Under the pieces are notes generated by a model, which saw nothing but the letters and a program-made list of their open reading frames with translations, had not been told where the DNA came from and did not search any database. Below, in pieces: positions 21,906 through 29,149 of a stretch of DNA of 64,000 bases. Source of the DNA: a virus. Numbering within the stretch: the first letter of the stretch is position 1; every line of letters begins with the position of its first letter. The stretch is taken from IMG/VR virus record IMGVR_UViG_3300028025_003904, positions 1-64,000 of that record; one strand, given 5' to 3'. A program made the translations under genes and the position numbers.

Positions 21906-24423
21906 AAAATTGTGAGAGTTTTTTTTGTGCATGATTTACTTTCTCCCACTTCAATGCTTTATAGAAATCATCCATTTTGTTTTCCAACTCTGCTTCAAAT
22001 ATTCTATCAACATCTATATATTGTTTAACGAAATCCATAATAACATCCGGGTCATTGTAGTTCTTAAATGCTACCGTATCTAACCCAAATGGATTTTGTT
22101 TTAGATACACCCACTTCACCTTATCACCATCTCTAATTGGCTCATACATAAAAGGACAATTGTAGTGTTTGAGTAATCGGTTGTATGTGATTGCCGCTTT
22201 AACGTGTGCAGGTGTTCCTTTTTCAAATGCACCTATTCGTTTATCCAAAGTTTTAGTATCATACTTACTAATCTCTTTTACTGCTCCACCTTTTGCTATA
22301 ACTGATACATCCAATCCCGATAAGCTCAATTTAAACTCTCTCAATTCTTTATCAACATCTTCATTCGTTTTACCCGTAAGAATATCACGTAGAATACCAC
22401 TCATAAAGTCTTGAAATGCCTTTGGGAATGATGAACGAACTACATCTAATCCTTTTACATCTAGCTTATCACAAGGAATACCATTTTTTAAAATCATCCA
22501 TTGTGCGTATCGTTTCTTTGCTACCCAAAAACCTGCTTTTGAAATGTATTCCTTTTTAATTTCAAATCTGTGTTTATCTTTTGATATAAAGAAGAATCTT
22601 TCAGCTAATATATCATAGAACTTATTAAGGAATAGTTGTGTTTCTTCTGCAATATCATTTACTACCGAAGCCATTCGTTTCTCATCAAATCCTTTATACT
22701 CTGGAAACCGATGTTTCACCAAAGGTTCTGCCAACATATAGATTGAGTCTGTATCTATATACACATTGTAATCTTCTTTAGTACCTAATTCCTTTTGGTA
22801 CTTAATGTTTGCCATCTCTGCCGTTTTCTTAATAACAGTTTGACCCGTAATCGTAACTGCCTCTGCATTATCAATATCGTAAAACCGAAAGGCAGGAAGA
22901 CCAAGAACACCATACATAGAGTTAAGAAGAATCTTCTGAACCAACTGCCTTTTAGCATAAAATTCATATTTCTCCGTATCACCCGCTTCACCATATTGCT
23001 TTTCTAATTTTCTAAATTCAACCCTTTGTGAAAACCATAAATCTAAAATATCTGCAATAAGTCCAGGTTTACTCTGGTCATACAGAACCCCATTGGCGGC
23101 TACACCCAATCCGTGCTCTTTAATCATTTGTTGTACTTCGTTCTTACTATAAGTTTCAGTACTTCCAGCTGATGTTACATCGTATGTTTTATCTGTACCT
23201 CTAATCCACTCTTCTGCATCCCAATTTTCAATCTTACCCATTTTTGTTTCAGGTGAGATGTTTAGGGTCATAATGATGGATGGATATAGGGATGTTAAAT
23301 CCAAGTCATAAATCCAATCATACTTACCAACGATGGGTTCTTTTACATATGCACCAATAAACTTCTCCTGATTATTATCGTTGATTTCCTGCATCCGTTC
23401 TCTTCTATCCGCAGGTTTGTTTGGTGCTACTAAATTACGATGTTTAAGATAATTCAAACAAGCTCCTTCCAAATATTTTGATGAATACACAAAATCTTCA
23501 TACGGAACGTGACCAGCGTGACAGATAGCTCTGCATAGTTCGATGAATTGTAGTTTCTTTTCTAAACCAACCACTAACTCAACGTCTACGATGTTGTAAT
23601 CAATGTATTTGTTTATATCCTCTCTGAACAAATCATCCAAATTACCTTTGTATTCTACCTTACCTTTACCCAACTCTTTGGTTGCAATGTGGTTTAGTGT
23701 ATAGGATGCTTCTAACCCATAGTTATAGGTCTTATATAAGTGTATATAATCCAATGCACTTACCCCAGCAAAACTCCAGCGATTTCTGTATGGTGAATAG
23801 AAACACTCACCAATTGGTGAAAGACGAGTTGCACTTGTTCTACCCAATACGTTTGTAATACGATTGAATAGATACGGAACGTCAAATGAGTCAATGTTCC
23901 AACCCGTAATGATTGATGGTCTGATTTCTTCGTAAATTGTTAAGAATGCTCGCAGTAACTCTCTTTCACTACTATAAGATTTAACAACTCTGTTACCAGT
24001 AATAGTATTTTTTACTTTACCAAATTCATCCAAAACCAAAGCATAATATACATCCGTTGCACTATCATGTAGTGCAATTGCAGTAATCGCGTTCTTTGCT
24101 TTTTGAGTATCTGGTAGACCTGTAATCATCTCAACCTCAATGTCAAATGTCATAATGACATGACCTACCGATGGAATATCAGATGTGTGATATAAATCTA
24201 CTAATATACGAGTTGTTTCCGGTACATCCGCCTCAAAAAGATTTGGGTCATCTTTTGTGAACTCATATGTTTTGGAAACTTTAACACCACTTAAAGTGGT
24301 TGATTCACCGAATGGGTTTCTCTCATATGCATATGGTTTGAAATCCATAACATGATAGCCCGTAGTATCGTCCCACAAATGTACTTTGTTTTTACCCTTT
24401 TGAAAAAAAATATTTTGATAAAT
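21895..24423 (-). CDS. Family B DNA polymerase (T4 gp43-like)
   Basis: Proofreading motifs: MTFDIEVEM (ExoI), WNIDSFDVPYL (ExoII), YNIVDVELV (ExoIII region). Polymerase motifs: DLTSLYPSII (A), KILLNSMYGVLG (B), VYIDTDSIYM (C, catalytic DTD). The last ATG-like open frame begins at TTG 24378, but homologous-looking sequence (YQNIFFQKGKNKVHLWDD) extends 15 codons further. A strong AGGAGG (24434-24429) lies 5 nt before ATT 24423, so ATT is the likely start (842 residues). The gene has its own host-like promoter at 24466-24496. It replicates the phage genome with the adjacent clamp. Confidence 0.93.
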   Translation of the reverse strand: MYQNIFFQKGKNKVHLWDDTTGYHVMDFKPYAYERNPFGESTTLSGVKVSKTYEFTKDDPNLFEADVPETTRILVDLYHTSDIPSVGHVIMTFDIEVEMITGLPDTQKAKNAITAIALHDSATDVYYALVLDEFGKVKNTITGNRVVKSYSSERELLRAFLTIYEEIRPSIITGWNIDSFDVPYLFNRITNVLGRTSATRLSPIGECFYSPYRNRWSFAGVSALDYIHLYKTYNYGLEASYTLNHIATKELGKGKVEYKGNLDDLFREDINKYIDYNIVDVELVVGLEKKLQFIELCRAICHAGHVPYEDFVYSSKYLEGACLNYLKHRNLVAPNKPADRRERMQEINDNNQEKFIGAYVKEPIVGKYDWIYDLDLTSLYPSIIMTLNISPETKMGKIENWDAEEWIRGTDKTYDVTSAGSTETYSKNEVQQMIKEHGLGVAANGVLYDQSKPGLIADILDLWFSQRVEFRKLEKQYGEAGDTEKYEFYAKRQLVQKILLNSMYGVLGLPAFRFYDIDNAEAVTITGQTVIKKTAEMANIKYQKELGTKEDYNVYIDTDSIYMLAEPLVKHRFPEYKGFDEKRMASVVNDIAEETQLFLNKFYDILAERFFFISKDKHRFEIKKEYISKAGFWVAKKRYAQWMILKNGIPCDKLDVKGLDVVRSSFPKAFQDFMSGILRDILTGKTNEDVDKELREFKLSLSGLDVSVIAKGGAVKEISKYDTKTLDKRIGAFEKGTPAHVKAAITYNRLLKHYNCPFMYEPIRDGDKVKWVYLKQNPFGLDTVAFKNYNDPDVIMDFVKQYIDVDRIFEAELENKMDDFYKALKWEKVNHAQKKLSQFFGF

Positions 24424-24465
24424 AGTAACCTCCTTTCGTTTTAATAACTTTTATTTTTACTTTTA

Positions 24466-24496
24466 CAAAGATACGAAAATTTAATTTAGAAAACAA
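24466..24496 (-). promoter_or_regulatory. Bacteroidota-type promoter for the DNA polymerase
   Basis: TTG (24496-24494), 20-nt spacer, TATCTTTG (24473-24466). It lies in the 83-nt gap between the GIY-YIG gene and the polymerase and gives a leader of about 35 nt ending in AGGAGG. Confidence 0.9.
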
Positions 24497-24506
24497 AAAA
24501 TTACCA

Positions 24507-25034
24507 TCATTTATTTGCTTTACGATTTGCCCACCATTTTTTCAAACCCTCACTTTTATTTAATTTGGCTTCATCTGAACGATTTGAACTTGCAAATGCT
24601 ATTCTGGCTCTGGTTTCATTTGATAAAACCCTACCTTTGTTTTTTTCACTTATTTTTTTCTTATTTTCTTCACTTCTTACAATCCCCTTTTGGCTTGGTG
24701 GTATTATACCATTTTTTTTATGTGCTTCGCTAATTCGTTTTTTATGTTCCTCTGTTCGTATCATACCAACAATACCCTCTCCCCCATCTGTTAAATTTAC
24801 CAAAGTTCCCGTATTCAAATCACGTCTACCATATAATTTGATGTAATATTTTTCTAATTCAATAGCTTCTTCTATTGATAAATTATTTTGTATTATTTCA
24901 ACTATATAATCAGTTTTTGATACAATACTATTCCAAATACGATTTCTTCCTTTTTGCCAAGCTCGCTTATTCTTACCTATACCAATATAAAATACTTCGT
25001 TTGTATCGGTTCTAATATGTTTGTAAATATACAT
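24507..25034 (-). CDS. GIY-YIG homing endonuclease
   Basis: A 175-residue protein with I3-Y4 and Y16-I17-G18 of the GIY-YIG motif (YIYKHIRTDTNEVFYIGIGK), a catalytic-type Arg/Glu helix (EEAIELEKYYIKLYG), DGGEG, and at least three NUMOD3-like DNA-binding repeats (TEEHKKRISEAHK, SEENKKKISEKNKG, SNETRARIAF). It is free-standing, between the DUF458 gene and the polymerase; homing endonucleases commonly invade next to replication genes. Its ribosome site (AAAGG) lies inside the 3' arm of an 11-bp hairpin (25041-25087), so translation may be restricted by RNA structure, as known for T4 intron endonucleases. Confidence 0.9.
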   Translation of the reverse strand: MYIYKHIRTDTNEVFYIGIGKNKRAWQKGRNRIWNSIVSKTDYIVEIIQNNLSIEEAIELEKYYIKLYGRRDLNTGTLVNLTDGGEGIVGMIRTEEHKKRISEAHKKNGIIPPSQKGIVRSEENKKKISEKNKGRVLSNETRARIAFASSNRSDEAKLNKSEGLKKWWANRKANK

Positions 25035-25040
25035 AATAAA

Positions 25041-25125
25041 AAAACCTTTGGCTTTCGGGGTTGAGGTCCCTACTAACCAAAGGTTTTGTTTTCAATTTCG
25101 TTAAATATGTAGCCTCAACTCTACA
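25041..25125 (-). ncRNA. Structured leader/terminator with possible kissing loops
   Basis: On the minus strand a first hairpin (TGTAG/CTACA stem, 25108-25125) has loop AGTTGAGG. A second hairpin has a perfect 11-bp stem (25077-25087 with 25041-25051), a 25-nt loop containing CCTCAAC and a small GGG/CCC substem, and is followed by T7. The loop GTTGAGG (25113-25119) is fully complementary to CCTCAAC (25060-25066). It can act as an intrinsic terminator after the DUF458 gene, or sequester the AAAGG ribosome site of the endonuclease gene 8 nt downstream. Confidence 0.7.
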
Positions 25126-25151
25126 CATATAAATATAACAAAATTTAATTT

Positions 25152-25616
25152 TTAGTACATTTTTACCAAAGTATCTGCTGCATATGTTACTGCTGCATTT
25201 GTTCCTTTGTGTCTACATTTATAACCAAGGCCTTCCACCATTCCTACTGCTTGACGGAATACTTCGTTTGATTTGAATTGTGGGTCTGGGTTTAAATCTA
25301 CATCAATATATGTTGCCTTTGGTAATCCCGCTTCTCTTAAATACTCTGCTACCTCAATAGAAGACCATACTTCATGTATCAAACGATTACCTGAATAGTT
25401 CTCTCTATTAGTGTTCCAACGAGTGAAAAGTAAGTGAGCTCCTTTGCCGGGAGTGTAAAGTGCAATTACAATTGCGTAGATTGTTTTTGTTTTAAATACT
25501 TGTGAATCACATCCAATGAGTATTTCAATACCATCGTTATTAGATAGGTATTCAGATATATATGTTACTAATTCTACTTTTTTTCTGTCAATTAATCTTC
25601 TGAATACCTTTTCCAT
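25152..25616 (-). CDS. DUF458 family predicted RNase H-like protein (YkuK-like)
   Basis: A 154-residue protein with the DUF458 pattern: ILIGCDSQVFKTKTIYAIVIALY (first acidic residue in the GCDS motif), an LIHEVWSSIEVAEYLRE helix, THYIDVDLNPDPQFKSNEVFRQ-like strand with ID(V)DLN, and GMVEGLGYKCRHKGTNAAVTYAADTLVK near the end. The family is predicted to have an RNase H fold; no activity is established. It overlaps nothing and follows the 2H phosphoesterase gene by 4 nt. Confidence 0.82.
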   Translation of the reverse strand: MEKVFRRLIDRKKVELVTYISEYLSNNDGIEILIGCDSQVFKTKTIYAIVIALYTPGKGAHLLFTRWNTNRENYSGNRLIHEVWSSIEVAEYLREAGLPKATYIDVDLNPDPQFKSNEVFRQAVGMVEGLGYKCRHKGTNAAVTYAADTLVKMY

Positions 25617-25620
25617 ATCC

Positions 25621-26151
25621 TTACCTTATTTTAAATTTGTGTTTACTACCATCGCTTTTACTATAAATGACATATAATGGTGAAACTTCAAATTGCATCT
25701 GCATAAACTTATTTGTATATTGTTGCCACTTACCTTTCTTTAAGTAAGCAACAGTCATATGTGGGTGATACTCTGGATAATCGTTTGAATGTGGTAGTTT
25801 CTTTAAGAGTTCGTTTGCTCTTTCCAATCCTTCACCACTAGCATCAAACTTTAACACATCGTAATCAGGGTTACCATCAAATATAGATGGGTTTGTTAAT
25901 TTAATATCACCAAAAGGAACTTGGTTGATAATTTGTGATACTACACCATCTGGTACATTTGTATGTAGACCATATAGTAATGTAACGTGCGGTTCTGTTT
26001 CTAAACCATAATGACCGTTCTCATCATCATATACATCAACATCACTAATTGTACTTGTCAATATAGATTCATCAAAATCTATGTATAACATTGCACATCC
26101 ATACTGATATGGGCTTTTTTGTATTTCTTTTAATATCTTGCGTAGTTTCAT
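25621..26151 (-). CDS. 2H phosphoesterase (LigT/2'-5' RNA ligase-like)
   Basis: Two H-x-T motifs are visible, PHVTLLYG and YHPHMTVAYL, about 85 residues apart, the paired signature of 2H phosphoesterases that process cyclic or 2'-5'/2',3' phosphodiesters in RNA. In phages such enzymes can repair or process tRNAs or degrade 2'-5' signals. The open frame extends upstream to ATG 26196, but that part overlaps the 3' end of a tRNA-like element; the internal ATG (26151, MKLRKILKEIQ) is preferred. It borders the tRNA array, consistent with an RNA-processing role. Confidence 0.82.
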   Translation of the reverse strand: MKLRKILKEIQKSPYQYGCAMLYIDFDESILTSTISDVDVYDDENGHYGLETEPHVTLLYGLHTNVPDGVVSQIINQVPFGDIKLTNPSIFDGNPDYDVLKFDASGEGLERANELLKKLPHSNDYPEYHPHMTVAYLKKGKWQQYTNKFMQMQFEVSPLYVIYSKSDGSKHKFKIR

Positions 26152-26168
26152 TTTGTTTGGTTTAATTG

Positions 26169-26329
26169 CTGTAATGGGAGGATTCGAACCATCCATAAGG
26201 TAATTAGGTAAAGAACAATTTTTGGCGCTTCCGGAAGCTAGGTGGTCAACCCCTTTATTATTCTTACTTTATTTATTTATCCTCGCCCCCGAGACAGGAG
26301 GGTGCGTCTGCCAATTTCGCCACATCACA
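26169..26329 (-). tRNA. Interrupted tRNA-Leu-like element (possible intron or pseudogene)
   Basis: The minus strand shows a 5' half TGTGATG-TG-GCG-AAATTGGCAGA-CGC that looks like a leucine tRNA acceptor and D-arm, and a 3' half ending TTCGAATCCTCC-CATTACA-G. The acceptor halves pair over all 7 bp (one G.U), yet the element is 161 nt long. About 75 extra bases include the 12-bp palindrome GCTTCCGGAAGC and an AT-rich stretch. The T stem has two mismatches and no clear anticodon loop can be fixed. It may be a tRNA with an insertion, or a decaying copy. Confidence 0.45.
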
Positions 26330-26333
26330 ATTT

Positions 26334-26528
26334 TTAAGGTCTACCGAATGTTACATTATTCTGTAACCTTATATCTTTATTATTTAATACCCAAATTTGC
26401 CCATCATCCATTCCACAAGTAAAGTATAAATCGTGCTCTTGTGAGTAATCTATACACATAAATGCGTAACCTCGCATACCATCTGATATACGAATTATAG
26501 GTATTGTTGGGTTCAATTGTATTATCAT
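26334..26528 (-). CDS. Conserved small phage protein (64 aa)
   Basis: A 64-residue protein (MIIQLNPTIPIIRISDGMRGYAFMCIDYSQEHDLYF... ending NNVTFGRP). The layout 'IP.....G.GyAhf.iDYg.EhdLyw....d.GeiW..nN..vR...N.t.GR' is one I recall from small conserved proteins in marine T4-like phages; no function is known. It lies between the interrupted tRNA and tRNA-Ser, with a TATATTTATAGG element directly upstream of its ATG (26532-26541), which would make its mRNA almost leaderless. Confidence 0.65.
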   Translation of the reverse strand: MIIQLNPTIPIIRISDGMRGYAFMCIDYSQEHDLYFTCGMDDGQIWVLNNKDIRLQNNVTFGRP

Positions 26529-26556
26529 ACCTATAAATATAAAGTTATGATAATTG

Positions 26557-26646
26557 TAGAGAGTGAGGGGCTCGAACCCTCGCGCCGGTTTTACCCAACC
26601 TAACAGTTTAGCAAACTGCCCCCTTCACCAACTTGGGTAACTCTCT
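26557..26646 (-). tRNA. tRNA-Ser(GCT)
   Basis: Class II cloverleaf: acceptor AGAGAGT/ACTCTCT, anticodon stem GCAGT/ACTGT with loop TTGCTAA (anticodon GCT), a long variable arm and T arm GAGGG-TTCGAGC-CCCTC. Confidence 0.9.
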
Positions 26647-26649
26647 AAA

Positions 26650-27090
26650 TTATTTTTTTTTCTTTCTCCAAGTTGGAGTTTGTGAATGACAATTTGGACA
26701 AAGAATTTTTAAATTACTCAAATCATTATTTTTATTATTACCATCTATATGGTCAATTTCCATAGGCAATCTTTTACCAAGCCATTTTTCAATTCCACAT
26801 TCTTCACATTTATGTCCCCTATCTTCTTTTATCCACACTTTTATACTGGATATATGTGCTTTTGTATAATCTCTTTTTTGTTTAAAAGTATTTCTACTTT
26901 TTTCAATTTTACTTGGATTTGAGTTATATGAAAAATCGCATGTCTTCCACCATTCAGATTTCAACATTCCCTCACTAATTTTTCTTTTTACTGCATCCGT
27001 TCTAACTCTTGAATTGGCACACGATACTGAACAATACTTACCGCTACCATAAGAACCATCGTGCTCTTTATTACATTTTATACATTTCAT
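26650..27090 (-). CDS. HNH homing-type endonuclease
   Basis: A 146-residue protein with an N-terminal zinc ribbon (C3IKC6 ... YC20SVSC24), and a C-terminal HNH domain: CEECG (Zn), PMEIDHIDGNNKNNDLSNLKILCPNCHSQT, with the H-N-H residues in DHIDGN and the CPNCH pair. Free-standing HNH enzymes of this form are common mobile genes in phages. It sits inside the tRNA array between tRNA-Ser(GCT) and tRNA-Arg, a typical intergenic insertion site. A TATATTTATA element lies 24 nt upstream. Confidence 0.9.
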   Translation of the reverse strand: MKCIKCNKEHDGSYGSGKYCSVSCANSRVRTDAVKRKISEGMLKSEWWKTCDFSYNSNPSKIEKSRNTFKQKRDYTKAHISSIKVWIKEDRGHKCEECGIEKWLGKRLPMEIDHIDGNNKNNDLSNLKILCPNCHSQTPTWRKKKK

Positions 27091-27113
27091 AATCGAACTA
27101 TTGATTTATTTAA

Positions 27114-27123
27114 TATAAATATA
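27114..27123 (-). promoter_or_regulatory. TATATTTATA element (possible late promoter)
   Basis: Perfect TATATTTATA in sense orientation 24 nt before the HNH gene ATG; no TTG at the -33 position. Confidence 0.4.
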
Positions 27124-27149
27124 CGATATTTCGATTTTCAACATTTTAG

Positions 27150-27222
27150 TGACTCCATCAGGACTCGAACCTGAAACCTACGCATTAGAAGTGCGTTGCT
27201 CTATCCGTTGAGCTATGGAGCC
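27150..27222 (-). tRNA. tRNA-Arg(TCT)
   Basis: Acceptor GGCTCCA/TGGAGTC, D arm AGCTCAACGGATAGAGC, anticodon loop CTTCTAA (TCT), T arm CAGG-TTCGAGT-CCTG, discriminator A. Confidence 0.93.
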
Positions 27223-27227
27223 AGATG

Positions 27228-27313
27228 AGGAGGGTGTGAGATTCGAACTCACGGTCCTGTTACAGACTCCGGTTTTCAAGACCGGTGCAATAGACCAACT
27301 CTGCCAACCCTCC
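27228..27313 (-). tRNA. tRNA-Ser(TGA)
   Basis: Class II cloverleaf with acceptor GGAGGGT/ACCCTCC, anticodon stem CCGGT/ACCGG with loop CTTGAAA (TGA), long variable arm, and T arm GTGAG-TTCGAAT-CTCAC. Confidence 0.92.
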
Positions 27314-27318
27314 TTTTA

Positions 27319-27660
27319 CTAAATTTGTTCTGACTTTAAAGTATCCAAAACAATTGGTGGATATTTCTTACGGATTTCCAATGAATCTTCTAATGCCCAC
27401 TTTTGTTTAAGTTTGGCACGTTTCTCCATATTTTTAAGTTGTTCTTTTTTCTTTATAATATCTTTCGATAATTTTTCTATACGAACATACTTACTTGCAT
27501 AATCCTCATCGGTTGCATCAACCCATTGGATTTTTCTTTGTAATTCTTTGATTTCAGTTTTTATAGTTTCAACCAAAGGTGCTTCATCGCTAAACTTTGG
27601 GTCAATTGAACCACCCAATGTGTTGAATAAAAGCATAATAGACATTCCTAATTCTTTCAT
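27319..27660 (-). CDS. Hypothetical coiled-coil protein (113 aa)
   Basis: After a short hydrophobic start (MKELGMSIMLLFNTLGG) residues about 30-95 are highly charged with heptad-like Leu/Ile/Val spacing (TIKTEIKELQRKIQ, IEKLSKDIIKKKEQLKNMEKR), indicating a coiled coil. It is embedded between tRNA-Ser(TGA) and tRNA-Gln. The start could also be Met6 or Met9. No family is recognised; a small virion or membrane-associated protein is possible. Confidence 0.55.
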   Translation of the reverse strand: MKELGMSIMLLFNTLGGSIDPKFSDEAPLVETIKTEIKELQRKIQWVDATDEDYASKYVRIEKLSKDIIKKKEQLKNMEKRAKLKQKWALEDSLEIRKKYPPIVLDTLKSEQI

Positions 27661-27677
27661 ACTATTTTTATTTAATG

Positions 27678-27748
27678 TTACCCGAGCTGGATTCGAACCA
27701 ACCCTAACTGCACCAAAAACAGTTGTGCTACCGCTACACCATCGAGCA
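27678..27748 (-). tRNA. tRNA-Gln(TTG)
   Basis: Acceptor TGCTCGA/TCGGGTA (two G.U), D arm with GCGGTAGC, anticodon stem ACTGT/GCAGT with loop TTTTGGT (TTG), T arm TTGG-TTCGAAT-CCAG. Confidence 0.9.
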
Positions 27749-27753
27749 ATTTG

Positions 27754-27827
27754 CAGTTCGTACGGGATTCGAACCCGTGGTCTCTTCCGTGACAGGGAAG
27801 CATGTTGGGCCTCTACACCAACGAACT
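27754..27827 (-). tRNA. tRNA-Asp(GTC)
   Basis: Acceptor AGTTCGT/ACGAACT, anticodon stem CTTCC/GGAAG with loop CTGTCAC (GTC), T arm CGGG-TTCGAAT-CCCG, discriminator G as usual for Asp. Confidence 0.93.
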
Positions 27828-27834
27828 AAATTAA

Positions 27835-28018
27835 AACAAACTTATTGTGTCCTTCTACACATCATAACCAATTTTTATTGGTGGTTACATTTCGTATTGG
27901 GTTAATTACTCCCCACTTATAGTAACTCTCTCCTGACCTGTATGACTATTCCGGCTTCAACAGGACCATTTTGGATTTTATATACCATGGGGTTACACCA
28001 TAGTCTTCGTTTGTTTTG
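27835..28018 (-). other. Non-coding spacer with RNA hairpins
   Basis: No gene or standard tRNA is found. On the minus strand there are an ACCAAT-AAAA-ATTGGT hairpin (about 27869-27884) and a GACTAT/ATAGTC 6-bp helix enclosing about 50 nt (about 27942-28003). It looks like a structured spacer of the tRNA array rather than random sequence. Confidence 0.4.
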
Positions 28019-28163
28019 TAGCTCTAATGGGAATCGAACCCATCTTGTTAAGTCACTTACTTCAATCAACTACTCTTTATTGTGTACACCTTTGAGTCTT
28101 TACGATTGACCGTCACATTAACCCACTCATTGCTTTTGGAGCGACCTCAACAATTATAGAGCC
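28019..28163 (-). tRNA. tRNA-like element with ~70-nt insertion (identity unclear)
   Basis: The acceptor halves GGCTCTA and TAGAGCT pair over 7 bp (terminal G.U) and a normal T arm ATGGG-TTCGATT-CCCAT precedes the 3' half and discriminator A, but the element is 145 nt long and the D and anticodon arms cannot be drawn from the continuous sequence. It parallels the element at 26169-26329. Either an intron-like insertion or a pseudogene. Confidence 0.4.
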
Positions 28164-28254
28164 AAATACGATGGTTTATCCTTTTTACTTATCAAGTAAT
28201 CCTTTCGGCACTTTGGCAACTTAAAAACATACCACCAAACGAAACATCAATCGG

Positions 28255-28327
28255 AGCTTCCGGTCGGGCTCGAACCAACCACCTGCTGATTACAAGTCAG
28301 CTGCTCTACCATATGAGCTACGGAAGC
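28255..28327 (-). tRNA. tRNA-Thr(TGT)
   Basis: Acceptor GCTTCCG/CGGAAGC, D arm AGCTCATATGGTAGAGC, anticodon stem GCTGA/TCAGC with loop CTTGTAA (TGT), T arm GTTGG-TTCGAGC-CCGAC. Confidence 0.93.
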
Positions 28328-28332
28328 AAATA

Positions 28333-28392
28333 TGATTACCGCCTGACTCTTTTCGAACTTTCGGGGCTCGTATCATTCAATTTCAGTAATCA
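28333..28392 (-). other. Short tRNA-like stem-loop element (60 nt)
   Basis: Perfect 7-bp terminal stem TGATTAC/GTAATCA encloses about 46 nt that include CGAGCCCCGAAAGTTCG but no complete D, anticodon or T arm. It fills the space between tRNA-Thr and tRNA-Glu. It may be a tRNA remnant or a small structured RNA. Confidence 0.35.
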
Positions 28393-28395
28393 TTG

Positions 28396-28469
28396 TACTC
28401 CGTATGGGAATCGAACCCATAAGCTCTCCCGTGAAAGGGGAGTATCCTAACCAATTAGACGAACGGAGC
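28396..28469 (-). tRNA. tRNA-Glu(TTC)
   Basis: Acceptor GCTCCGT/ACGGAGT, anticodon stem CTCCC/GGGAG with loop CTTTCAC (TTC), T arm ATGGG-TTCGATT-CCCAT. Confidence 0.93.
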
Positions 28470-28474
28470 ATTTA

Positions 28475-28505
28475 CAAATATAAGTATTTTCTTTTATAAT
28501 TCCAA
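28475..28505 (-). promoter_or_regulatory. Bacteroidota-type promoter in tRNA array
   Basis: TTGG (TTG 28505-28503), 20-nt spacer, TATATTTG (28482-28475). It would drive tRNA-Glu and the tRNAs downstream of it. Confidence 0.85.
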
Positions 28506-28525
28506 ACTTTATTGGGATTATTTGG

Positions 28526-28606
28526 TGGGAGTAGAAGGACTCGAACCTCCGAACTCGTAGAGAAGTGATTTACAGTCACCCGCAATTGCCACTATGCGAT
28601 ACTCCC
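28526..28606 (-). tRNA. tRNA-Tyr(GTA)
   Basis: Class II: acceptor GGGAGTA/TACTCCC, anticodon loop CTGTAAA (GTA), long variable arm, T arm GGAGG-TTCGAGT-CCTTC, discriminator A and an encoded CCA (28523-28525). Confidence 0.92.
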
Positions 28607-28721
28607 AAATGTGTGGGTAGGAGTCTCATCCCACACTAGACTTAAGGTTTCGAGTTCTTTTACAACTTACTCTGAAAGTTATTCGCCCGCGTGTCCTTCA
28701 CCTTAAAGCGGGAGCTCCTTA
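28607..28721 (-). other. Non-coding structured spacer
   Basis: Between tRNA-Tyr and tRNA-Gly no gene is seen. On the minus strand the spacer has inverted repeats: CCCGC...GCGGG (about 28685-28712), an AAGGT...ACCTT pairing, and TGTGGGA...CCCACA (about 28612-28636). Confidence 0.35.
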
Positions 28722-28724
28722 TGG

Positions 28725-28796
28725 AGCAGGTAGTCAGATTCGAACTGACGTCTCCGGTTTGGAAGACCAGAGCACTAACCACTGTGCTATACCTGC
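28725..28796 (-). tRNA. tRNA-Gly(TCC)
   Basis: Acceptor GCAGGTA/TACCTGC, anticodon stem CTGGT/ACCGG with loop CTTCCAA (TCC), T arm GTCAG-TTCGAAT-CTGAC, discriminator T and encoded CCA (28722-28724). Confidence 0.93.
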
Positions 28797-29019
28797 AAAT
28801 TTCCCCACATTGAGATTACTTGTGAGTAGTTATTTCGGTTTTTTACTATCTCGAAAACCTGCGAAGCATCCCTCGTAAAAACGTCAACCTATTACTTGGG
28901 GGAGAGTAGGTCCACAATCCTTATTCCCAATATGTAGTCATTAAGGTTGATACTACAAACCACCATCCATTGTTAAATGAGTCTTGGATTAAAGACTACC
29001 GAGTATCTCTTACTCGTTG
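28797..29019 (-). other. Non-coding structured spacer downstream of tRNA-Met
   Basis: About 220 nt without a gene. On the minus strand: hairpin GAGTA-AGAGA-TACTC (about 29001-29015), and TTGTGGACC (about 28910-28918) which is fully complementary to GGTCCACAA formed by the tRNA-Met 3' acceptor and its trailer. The latter could form an alternative helix competing with the tRNA acceptor. Confidence 0.35.
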
Positions 29020-29093
29020 TGGACCAGGTAGGAATCGAACCTACTACCTTTTGATTATGAGTCAACTGCTCTAACCGAGTGAGCTACAAGTCC
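29020..29093 (-). tRNA. tRNA-Met(CAT), elongator or Ile2
   Basis: Acceptor GGACTTG/CTGGTCC (one mismatch), D arm AGCTCACTCGGTTAGAGC, anticodon loop CTCATAA (CAT), T arm GTAGG-TTCGATT-CCTAC, discriminator A. One of the two non-initiator CAT tRNAs in the window could be an Ile2 tRNA reading AUA after lysidine modification. Confidence 0.88.
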
Positions 29094-29149
29094 ATATCGT
29101 TTAATCTAACGATAAAATCTAATATCGTTTCTTTCAACGATAAATAAGG

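Noticed and set aside
26152-26196. Upstream ATG of the 2H phosphoesterase
   Set aside because: The first 15 codons are the 3' half of the interrupted tRNA; the ATG at 26151 starts the conserved protein.
27548-27905. Plus-strand frames across the tRNA array and its neighbours
   Set aside because: They read tRNA genes backwards, for example the T-arm sequence, and have no gene features.
27754-28163. Group I intron in the tRNA array
   Set aside because: The inserts in the interrupted tRNAs are only ~70-75 nt, too short for a group I or II intron core.
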